Assembly: GCF_000150275.1 (NCBI RefSeq)
Contig: NW_002060960.1
Location: forward strand, 1,013,316 to 1,077,315
Direction: 5' to 3'
Length of the DNA stretch: 64,000 nt
Source: Trichoplax adhaerens
Taxonomy: Eukaryota; Placozoa; Uniplacotomia; Trichoplacea; Trichoplacidae
The position numbers were made by a program, and so were the translations under genes. Each line of letters opens with the position of its first letter. Positions within the stretch are counted from its first letter, which is position 1. The notes beneath the pieces are model-generated. The model did no database searches. It was not told where the DNA came from and saw only the letters and a program-made list of their open reading frames with translations. Positions 42,201-50,676 of this stretch are shown here, piece by piece.

Positions 42201-45200
42201 CAACAGATGTAGTTTTAACTACTGTTACCCTGAAAGCAAGTACAAATACAGTAGCAATTGGTCAAAGGTTATTATTAGAATGTGTTGCATACGCTATTCC
42301 ATTGCCAAAAATATCATGGCTCAAAGATGGCCAAATAATAATCAATTCCTGGATTAAAGTCATAAAAAATGATACAGTATCGGTTAAAAATGGCTCCAGG
42401 TCAACCTTAGAAATTAAATCTATAACGCTCGGCGATAACGGCAATTATTCTTGCATTGCCAAAGATGAAGTCTTTGATAGGATCGTTCAGAGCAACCAAC
42501 AAGCGATAGGTCATTCTATTTTAAAATATTACAAACTTGTTGTAATTTCTATTAAATGAAAGGAAATTTTGCTTTTCCAAATGGTACCGCTATAGTCAGT
42601 GACTATTAAACAGGTTTTCTTCAATTTCGAAATTTAGGCTTTACTTGTTCTCCCGCATACTGTTCTAATAGAGGAAATTGCACGATTACTGGCGGAAAAT
42701 TTGTTTGCAGGTATACATCACTTAAACAATCCGATAGCAAAAGAGACCTATCAATCAGATACCGTAGATTAAACAGAGTTTACAAGAAAAAAATGTGCAA
42801 TATAATCAATTTAATCGTATCTATTTTACATTCCGTTCTTTTACAGTAATTGCACCTTCGGCTATGGAGGATCCTATTGTAATACATTGCTACCTTGTAA
42901 GTAGTGAAATAGAAGTAAAGATATTACTGCATTTCTAGTGCATGAAAGATGCCTATATCCTCGATGTGTCTATAAGCCTAACCTACTATTCTTATTTAAT
43001 ATCAAAGCGCAAGTTTTATTAAAGATGAAACTTTATAATTTAGTAAAAATTTAAAATTGTAAATATATTTATTGCAGTTAATTTGTTATTTTAAAAGCAT
43101 CGATACAGACTTATATGTTTGAGGGTAGTTCTTGCTTGAATTAATAAAGTTAGCCATAGTTACTCTAGACATTAAATTTATTCATTATTTATTTTAACAC
43201 ATTATGCAGATGTGCCTTTAAGAAGTGCTCAACTTCAAACTAATGCAATATTGTATCGCCAATATGAATCTATCATCATACAATGCTCCATTATTGCTTA
43301 TCCCGTGCCGATTGTGCTTTGGATGAAAAATAATTCTGTGATTCGACAGGAAAATAACGTATCAATGTCTAAAATGACCAATGACAATAATTACTACGAG
43401 TTAAAATCAACATTAATCATTCGTAGCGCTTCTATTTTGGATGCTGGTAGTTATGCATGTCATGTAAAAGATACTCATTTTAATAAAACTATAAAAAGCG
43501 ACAGCATTAATATCGGTAAGAATGCTTTCACTTATTTTAATATTAAAATACAATATATAGAAATTATCGTAATAATCGCAGTTTAAATGAATTTCTATCA
43601 TTATGGTAATAGCAGGACTGTAAATAGTATTTGCATTTACTCTCCGTAGATGTTGGCATAACCCTTGAATCCGTTCAAATTCAAGCCAACACTTCCAATT
43701 ATTTCTTTGGTTTGCCACTTAGCATTGAGTGCAAAGCCAGGTCATATCCGCCATCCAACGTGACGTGGATCAAAAATAATCTTCCAGTAAAACCGAGAAA
43801 TAATTCCTATATCATCATCGCGAATGATCCTGCTAAATATTTGGCTACATCAATCCTATTAATAAATCAACTATCTACGGAAGATAATGGAAAATACCAG
43901 TGTATTGCCAACGATACCTTTAATCATAATCTGCTGGAGACTACACCATGGATTATAAGTACTTATTTGTACAGATAAATTGATAGTCATGTTTGTTGCA
44001 CAATCGATATTGTATAATTAAAATTTCAAACATCTGGTAGTGCTAACTCAAAAATTAATTGCCTTCACCTAATTAGAAGTAACATGTCCACCAAATTTCT
44101 GTCGGCATGGAGGACATTGTTCTATTAGCGGCAGTAGCCTAATATGCAGGTATTCAAATCAAGATACAATATTCTTGGAGATTATTAAAATATTTCAAAT
44201 AATTTATGGTTACAGCAATTGACACTGCAATTTAATTGATATACAGTTTACGATATGAAGAATTCATTTGCGATCGTAATCAGTCCAATCCTTTAGCTTC
44301 GATAATGATCACTATTAGACAGTGAAAATAATTTCATATTACAAATTGTCTAATATTACCCTATAAAAATAAGTAAATGTAGAAAATTCTTAATTTAAGT
44401 TTCACATAAAAGGAATTCGTTGCAAAGAGACAACTATGTATAATAATCGCAGAAAAACAAAATTCTTTTACGTGCGAATTATTCATTATTTTATAAACGG
44501 ATTTCTGATCAGATGCTTTACTTCTATATTAAAATGCAATGAAATGATAAAATGAATTCTTAAATTTCGTATTAGCTTGCGATTAGATCATAACGGTTAA
44601 AGTATTGTAAATTACATTATATTATCCCACATAGCGTCACAGCATCTTTTTATCTTCAGTCAACTTTTTTATTCTATAATATATTTATATATATAGCTGC
44701 AGCGCCGATTATACCGGAAGTTTCTGTGAAACTATTATACCAAGTAAATTTAGATTTACGAAATGGAATTATTTAAATTTGAAGACCGTTCTTTAGTATT
44801 CTGATAACAGGATTTTGAAAAGTATTTTAGTGTAGTAACTTTGTCCATTTTCATCTTTACTAAGTAATCTTAAAGCCTTTTCAGTATTTCAAGTATCCAA
44901 TCTAACATCATTTTAAAATATATTGGTTTCTCTATCTCAGATATTCCTGCCAATAATGTCCGGCTTATTTCAAATTCGACCTTATTTAAAGTTGACTCTT
45001 ACGTTAGTCTAAGCTGTCAAGTAATCGCCCGACCAAGACCAATATTTACCTGGATCAAAGATAATATTCCAATACGTCTAAAGAATCATACTGAAATTGA
45101 TACTAAAGATTCCTCGTCGAAAAATACTTATATTTCAATACTATATTTTAATCCGCTAATGCTGGGCGATAATGGAATTTATCAATGCCTTGTTAATGAT

Positions 45201-46367
45201 ACCGTCAATAATAAGTTTATACAGAGTGCTACTATGAATATCAGTAAGATTTTATCGACTATAATGCAATATTTTATTAGCTACCAGAATTACGTAAATA
45301 TTTCAATATAATAGAACTATTAAGGATGATACTATAGTATCAAATACGAAACATTTATATCTATAGTTGAATAAATGGCAGGTTATGATAAATTATAGCA
45401 GTTTGTAACGAATTCGATTATATTATTATTTTAGGTTTTACCTGCTCAGCTGGATATTGTAGTTATGCAGGCAAATGCAAGATATTATCATATAACAGGC
45501 CAAGCTGCAGGTGAATTTATATATTCTTTGTCTTACGGTATTTCAGACTAACGTAAATATTTTAATCAATTTTACCAATCCCAGCATTCTAGTATTAATT
45601 AACGTCAGGATTTCTGGCTGATATTGTTTATTTTACTTCAATACTTAGTTGTAATAACGGATATGAAGGAAATCATTGTCAAAAAATATTTTCCGGACTA
45701 AGTAGTAAGCATTTACATCACATAAGTAACTTAATCATTCAATATTATAGTGCAATGCTGTGATCGACTGTCATAGTCAGATATTAACGAATTTATGTCT
45801 GAATTAACTATTGCAACATATTTTGCAACCAGCCGGAAGTTATATCGGAATAGCTACTGGCGTTATTGCAGCCTGTCTTTTAGTAGGAGTTATTATAATT
45901 TACTTCAATAAATATCGAAAGTAAGTATAATATAATCTGAATGGCTTACTTTTAGCTGGTGATATGCTTATCCTATCAAGTATAAGCCACTTACAGATAC
46001 AATAATTTTCCAAAAAGTAATATAAACCTTGATAATTAAAGTCATTAATGACATTATCTCCACATCTTTTAGAGGCCAAAAATTTGGATGTACCTGGAGT
46101 TTTAGATCGCAGAACACCAGCTCAGGTAATTTAGTGAGATAGCGGCTGAACAAATTGTTACGTTTTTCAGTATAGCATTATATTGCAACTGCTTAGACTA
46201 TACCTTTGATATACGAGCAGTTAGTAATTTTGTCAAAATTTCAACTTTATTCCAAATATTTGAAATTTCTCAATAGATTTTTGCATTGTTTTTTGGGTAT
46301 AGGCGGATTGACTCAACTAGACCTGAAAGTATTAGTAGATAATGATCACGCTACTCTGGACGAATAA
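26944..46367 (+). CDS. Giant EGF/SRCR/Ig mosaic type I receptor (47 exons)
   Basis: Exons: 27133(26944)–27240, 29279–29330, 29821–29934, 30399–30554, 30703–30834, 31038–31160, 31253–31369, 31732–31842, 32125–32445, 32618–32752, 33063–33413, 33516–33767, 33874–34209, 34435–34548, 34769–35089, 35276–35614, 35861–35992, 36120–36452, 36764–37009, 37239–37580, 37830–37949, 38112–38435, 38608–38718, 38812–39126, 39243–39365, 39572–39697, 39942–40166, 40333–40440, 40520–40642, 40775–40900, 41056–41379, 41460–41508, 41754–41770, 41926–42054, 42207–42509, 42638–42710, 42849–42898, 43210–43515, 43650–43958, 44077–44149, 44697–44743, 44941–45243, 45435–45510, 45649–45704, 45833–45920, 46073–46125, 46303–46367. 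These total 8,157 nt from 27133, about 2,718 residues, with consistent phase at all junctions. Domains: 23 EGF units, 11 SRCR, 4 Ig, one C-terminal membrane span. Likely a cell-surface recognition or scavenger receptor (inference). Exon 29279–29330 and the start codon are the least certain parts. Confidence 0.78.
27241..29820 (+). other. Long first introns of the giant receptor
   Basis: Two introns, 27241–29278 and 29331–29820, flank a 52-nt exon chosen because it has a good acceptor (CTTCCTTGCAG), a GTAAGT donor and exactly the phase 0 to phase 1 change needed to link the signal exon to the first EGF exon. It encodes [17 protein letters not shown]. Long first introns often carry regulatory elements; I see no specific motif. 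An alternative is that a different small exon makes this link. Confidence 0.45.
29821..31842 (+). other. Six N-terminal EGF units of the giant receptor
   Basis: One EGF unit per exon, each starting with two and ending with one base of a split codon (phase 1-1): 29821–29934, 30399–30554, 30703–30834, 31038–31160, 31253–31369 and 31732–31842. Each shows the six-Cys EGF spacing with C-x-C and a G-x-x-C end, such as [12 protein letters not shown] and [12 protein letters not shown]. None carries a clear calcium-binding D-x-D/N-E start. Unit 2 ends [12 protein letters not shown] and lacks the usual Gly pair. Confidence 0.85.
32125..41379 (+). other. SRCR/EGF alternating block of the giant receptor
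   Basis: SRCR exons: 32125–32445, 33063–33413, 33874–34209, 34769–35089, 35276–35614, 36120–36452, 37239–37580, 38112–38435, 38812–39126, 39942–40166 with 40333–40440, and 41056–41379. They show hallmarks such as [24 protein letters not shown] and a C-terminal Cys next to the donor. EGF exons lie between them: 32618–32752, 33516–33767 (two units), 34435–34548, 35861–35992, 36764–37009 (one partial plus one full), 37830–37949, 38608–38718, 39243–39365, 39572–39697, 40520–40642 and 40775–40900. All are phase 1-1. SRCR 4 and 5 are adjacent without an EGF. SRCR 10 alone is split by an intron. SRCR domains in animals bind microbial and self polyanionic ligands. Confidence 0.85.
41460..42054 (+). 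other. Linker exons and EGF unit 20
   Basis: A 49-nt exon (41460–41508, phase 1 to 2) and a 17-nt microexon (41754–41770, phase 2 to 1) have good acceptors and GTAAGA donors. They restore phase 1 only when used together. They encode a Ser/Asn-rich linker ([19 protein letters not shown], then ES). EGF exon 41926–42054 follows ([20 protein letters not shown]). Skipping both small exons also keeps frame, so alternative use is possible. Confidence 0.55.
42207..45704 (+). other. Ig / split-EGF block of the giant receptor
   Basis: Four Ig exons of 303–309 nt (42207–42509, 43210–43515, 43650–43958, 44941–45243) show C…W-x-K/M-x-x…D-x-G-x-Y-x-C, for example ISWLKDG with [13 protein letters not shown]. 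Between and after them lie EGF units each split over two exons: 42638–42710 with 42849–42898, 44077–44149 with 44697–44743, and 45435–45510 with 45649–45704. The intron interrupts the unit just after the first C-x-C Cys, in phase 2. Ig 2 and Ig 3 are adjacent. The donor of Ig 1 (GTCATT) is weak. The split-EGF design differs from the single-exon EGFs upstream, so this block has a separate origin. Confidence 0.82.
45833..46367 (+). other. Membrane span and cytoplasmic tail of the giant receptor
   Basis: Exon 45833–45920 encodes [23 protein letters not shown] and NKYR: one membrane helix followed by basic residues. Exons 46073–46125 and 46303–46367 give a tail of about 43 residues ending [20 protein letters not shown] before a TAA at 46365–46367. 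No PPxY, ITAM or ITIM motif is present; the acidic end is the only visible feature. An AATAAA at 46632–46637 could be the polyadenylation signal. Confidence 0.7.
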
Positions 46368-48020
46368 ATTGTCAATAGAAACACTTTTTTGAACAGAGCA
46401 ATATCTAAATATCTGTTGGCAAATTATTAAGCGATACTGTACTGTAGTTTCAAAATTTTTATACTAGATAATCTATTTCTTATCAAATCGGAAGATACGT
46501 CCCTAAAAATGTCTAAAATTTAGTCTAAGGCCTCGCAATAAGACAATATGTTTTCGCAAAATGCGCTCGTCACAATTGCTTAAAGTTAGCTTGATAATTC
46601 TAGTTATGCATAGTCCTACCTTTTAGACTACAATAAAGCAGTATAAGAATCAACTGGATTATATTTAAGCTTAAAAACAACTTATTCCAACTCGATTTTA
46701 TGTAAACTAATGAGATTAGAATTAAGTATTTGAAAAGTTTATTGGTCTATCTCTCTCATATGTTTTAATAACCTGTTGTTCGATTGTTTCTCTTATTTTA
46801 TTTGATGTTGAAGTTTCGCTAAGTTGACTAGAGTGCAACGAAAGATGAATTAAAATTATTAAAATTTAGTAGCTTGATCCCTACATTTCACATTTCGTTA
46901 CATTATTATTAAGTAGATAGTTTATTCCTCTTCTTTTTCAATTATTTGGAATTTTGTACGCTAACAGCTTCAAGTCAATAGGAAAAATACTCCTTATAAA
47001 TTAGCCTTTCAATGCATAGCATATATCAAGTGAAGATGTAAGATTTGATTAGTACGGTCGATATCATGCATACAATAGTCAGACTAGTTTAAATACGCTA
47101 ATAACTTTCTTTATCTCTTAATTTTTCAATGATAAGCAAGTTGACTCAATATGTTGAAATACAATATTCTTATTTCGATTTCATAGCTAAATCTCAGTTT
47201 CACAATTCGTATGAACTTTTCTATTAGGTAATAAGGTTGAAGCATTTCATGGAGGGTTAAAAATTTAGAATAAACTGAGTACAATAATAACTATATAAGC
47301 GAAATTTTTGGAAAAAAACTAACAACAACGCAAGCAATATGAGCGGAGATTTAGAATAAATTAAGCACAATAAAGATTAATTACCCTACTGATCACATGT
47401 ATAATGGGAACTAATTAGAATTATTAACCAATTAGGCCTCTAGTAAATCAAAGGGTATCCATGATCTTCAGATTAAGTTATTGCACTGTCTGTAAGGCCA
47501 AGAAAATAATTAGGATTATAAATGATTCGTGACAAGATTACACAATACGTTTATTTACATTATTGCCAGTGCCAGATGAAAATATTTACAGTAGATTGGA
47601 TGGATTCTAAATTTTGCACCCACAGTCTTATAAGAATGCTTTATCTTACAAATTGTAATTAGAACATGAGCAAACATCACTTAGTTCCTACCCCAAGTCC
47701 ATTCAAAGTTTAATTTCTGTTACTCTGTATCAAACAAATCTTGTTTAATTTCATTTCTTGAATTGTTTATAGAGTGTTCAACAATCAATGCAAAGTTCTA
47801 AAGGTTGTTGTTGCTAGTATTTTATATGCAGTTAGTTGGTTAGTTAGTTAAGGAGTTAAATGTAGTCGATAGAAATAGAATTTCTGTGTCATATTCGTTA
47901 AGGAAGTAAAGAAACAGCATAGCAAGAATATTTCTGGATAGAATTGAACAAAATTGAATTGTTTAAAGATCATAGTTCTCAACATTAATTACACTCCTAT
48001 TCGTTGTAAGCATAACCAAT
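46368..48020. other. Intergenic
   Basis: 3' UTR of the giant receptor with AATAAA at 46632–46637, then AT-rich sequence without a recognised gene. Just before 48021 there is a stretch that could be the old 5' UTR of the CARD pseudogene. Confidence 0.45.
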
Positions 48021-48359
48021 ATGGAAGATGGTAAAGAGATTGATGAAACAGTTGAAGTTAATTATAAACGAATCTTGCATGAACTTCAAATCGAAGAAAT
48101 TATGTTTGACTAGAGAGCAAATCAAGTCTTGTCAGATTCGCAAGTCCAAAACTTGAGGAACTCAAATAAAGATAAAGAGAGAATATATGAATTTATCAGC
48201 TTCCTGAAATAGAAAAAGAAAGCGGACCTTTATAATTTTTGTCAGGCTTTAATCCATCATGAAGAATTCTCTATAAGAGAATTGGTTGAAGACTTGAAAA
48301 TTCAAGCTGATGAAGCCTTTCAAAAGGGTATCAATCAATTATATACAATATGTGATTAG
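48021..48359 (+). pseudogene. CARD (death-fold) protein, broken by two TAG codons
   Basis: From an ATG at 48021 one frame runs 112 codons to a TAG at 48357–48359, interrupted only at 48111–48113 and 48210–48212, both TAG. The parts read as a caspase-recruitment domain: YKRILHELQIEEIMFD, then RANQVLSDSQVQNLRNSNKD, KERIYEFISFL, and the diagnostic final helices ADLYNFCQALIHHEEFSIRE. CARDs mediate homotypic assembly in apoptosis and inflammation signalling. With no frameshifts and only two point-type stops, the loss looks recent, or the sequence or assembly is in error. A split gene avoiding both stops is conceivable but no splice sites fit neatly. Confidence 0.55.
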
Positions 48360-48851
48360 TTGTGGAAGACTTTGCTTTTATTACGAAAGCCACATATTAT
48401 AGTATTCTAAAGAGCGAATTTGCTTAAAAAATATAAGTTACTAGATAAAGTATTGATGCAGTTTTGGTTGGCAGTAATATACTGTAGAGACTTGATACTA
48501 CATCATTTATGTTTATCACAAGTATTTTGTTAGTGCATTGTGAACATTTATTTTAGTCGTATTAAGTAGGTTATTAAAGGAGACGGTACGTGTAAATGAT
48601 AAAACTAGTATATTGAGTATTATAATTATTATTGTTTCTTTCAGGTGACTACGGTTAACACATTAGCTGTAAATAAGGATTCATTAGAATTCCTTGAATT
48701 GATTGGTTTTGTAATCTAACACTGTTAACTAACTCGTTTATCTATTTGACTTATACTAATTTCTGTTTTGAAGCCTCATAGTAAGCCTATGAGGAAAGTA
48801 ACGAATATTTGCTTTCATTAATAGTGTGCATGAAGGTTGTAGTGCCACAAC

Positions 48852-49060
48852 TATAAAAGGACATGGCAGATTACTGCAATTTTAATCTTATTTTGTTTAA
48901 TTTCATTAATCAACAACCCTAATAAACTATAGTATTTTTTTATCCCTTCGGAGTGATCTCGCTGTGAGACCGTCAAGCACCCTGATCCCAACCAACTGAC
49001 CGTTGAAGAAGGCAGTTGTTTACGGTAGAATTGGGCAAATTCTACGTATACTAAAGTTGC
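48852..49060 (+). promoter_or_regulatory. TATA box followed by an unusually GC-rich, structured stretch
   Basis: TATAAAAG at 48852–48859 precedes, by about 100 bases, a GC-richer patch (about 48955–49050) with short inverted repeats: TCTC-GCTGT-GAGA near 48968, and AACTG…CAGTT near 48994–49017. It could be a short non-coding RNA gene, a solo LTR or a core promoter. It matches none of U1, U2, U4, U5, U6, 5S or tRNA that I can recognise. Confidence 0.25.
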
Positions 49061-49170
49061 ATTATGCTTACTTGAATATACTACTTAGCTAAGTTTCCAT
49101 ACTTTCAAGTTACTTTATTCTAAATTTCGTAAGGGTCTAATAAAGGAAAAGCCAAATATTTTGTTTTTAG

Positions 49171-49474
49171 CAGAAGTAAATACGGCTTCTCTAGTAGCAT
49201 CTCAATATCCGAAAAGCCGGCAATCAGTAATACTTGAAAAATCGCAAAATTCAGCCGCAAAAGAAACATCGTCAGGATTGACAGACAGCTGAAATCCATC
49301 CTCTTATGATGAGTATTTAAGTTTTTAATTTTTAACATTTACCCGTAATATACCATGTAGATTTGAACTAAATCTCAGCTTCTGGCCAGAAGTCACAAAG
49401 ATGCGATTGTTAACTTGCCTGAAGAATCTGAATTACCACCATTTGCAATGGATGAATACTGGCCCAGTCGATAG
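49171..49474 (+). CDS. Possible terminal exons of an unidentified gene
   Basis: 49171–49292 follows a good acceptor (TTTTGTTTTTAG), has two leading bases then 40 codons to TGA, and reads AEVNTASLVASQYPKSRQSV and onward like a cytoplasmic tail. 49379–49474 follows CTCAG and reads LLARSHKDAIVNLPEESELP, then PFAMDEYWPSR and a TAG. Both use a protein-like composition unlike their AT-rich surroundings. No donor links the two, so they may be alternative last exons. The upstream part of the gene was not found. Confidence 0.3.
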
Positions 49475-50676
49475 TTTCTCATAAGGATCAACAACAATAT
49501 TTGCTTCTATGATCGATGCCACTTGAACATACGCAGAACATTCAAGTTTCCCGATCGTTCTTGTGGCGTGCGGCATTTTAAGTTCAATGCTATCAATCAT
49601 TTATTCTATGTGCAAACGATTTGAAAACGGGTCAAAATATTATTTTATTAACAGTGCACAGGGAAAGCTAATTTTGATTTTGTTTCATACTACTTTGCAA
49701 TTCTTTTTATTAGTTTTGGTTATAATGAATTTTGCTGCGTATATTCTTTTATTACATAAATATTTCTATAGTTTCTTTCAGAAAAAATTCTGTTTCTTAG
49801 TGAAATATTATGATTTATCTATTTAAAACGTAAAATTTATTCCTCTTTCAAGTGAATGGATCAGTAATTTGTAGTGCCGTAGGTAATAAAAACTTGATAG
49901 AATTTCTACCAATTTTGAATATATGCTCTTTCAAATTAGATCTAGTATTTTGACATTACGAGTTTGCTTAAATATGTAAATTAAGTAACACTACTGCCCT
50001 TCATTTAAATGTTAATAGCATGTAGCTTGGCGTTCTTCCGAAATTAATTATCAGCAAGTTCATGAATTTTCAGAACCATCAGTGGGGGTTGATTTTTAAT
50101 TTTACTAGATATACTTAAAGAATATATCTGACCTTCAGTATCATGGGCTAATTTATCTTCATCAATTTTAAAGGAGTATTATTTTTCCATCTAAAATTTC
50201 TTTTGCTGTCCTTTTCATTGTTCATCTCAAATAAAGTAAAGAAGCAATTTACCATGTAACATGGTTTAATTAATTTGCGTTTAATGTCTTAATTACGTTG
50301 CGATTTCTAATTAGGCTTTTCTATGTAAAGGTTTAATTATAAATGATATTATTGAAACAATTACCATGGAGCCTGGCTTAATTGATCTGTATTTAATACT
50401 TTAATTATGTTGCGATTTCTAGCTCGTCTTTAATATGTAAAGGTATAATTACAAATGATATTACCTTAACTAAACCAGCTTTAGACAGCCATAATACTAT
50501 CCTATAATATTTACCATAATTAGCACGATAATAAATCATTAAGCGAAATATTCGTCAATGCTAGCATTTAGTCACTGAGTGCATAAGAGTAAGATTGACA
50601 GAAAATTTAGTCTACCTTTACGGCTATTAAGTGAAAGATTGGAAATCATTCAAAATCGGCGGTTTGAACCAAAAAA
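49475..50676. other. Spacer upstream of the second piggyBac-type gene
   Basis: Contains the tandem duplication at 50251–50474 and an 87-codon hydrophobic open frame (49563–49826) rich in Leu/Phe/Tyr, which I take as AT-driven chance. No gene recognised. 5' UTR of the piggyBac-type gene is expected just before 50677. Confidence 0.4.
50251..50474. repeat. Tandem duplication, ~111-bp period, two copies
   Basis: ACCATG…TTTAATTAAT…GTTGCGATTTCTA…AATGATATTA occurs at 50251–50362 and again at 50363–50474. The shared GTTGCGATTTCTA motif recurs at 50298 and 50409, a spacing of 111. Diverged but unmistakable; it lies about 200 bases upstream of the second piggyBac-type gene. Confidence 0.7.

Noticed and set aside
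43413-43718. 101-codon minus-strand frame overlapping the Ig exons
   Set aside because: It is antisense to two well-supported Ig exons with correct splice sites and has no domain; it is a shadow frame.
48111-48212. TAG recoding to explain the two stops in the CARD frame
   Set aside because: Other genes in the window use TAG normally, e.g. candidate ends and absence of TAG inside IFT140 or receptor exons; ordinary pseudogenisation is simpler.
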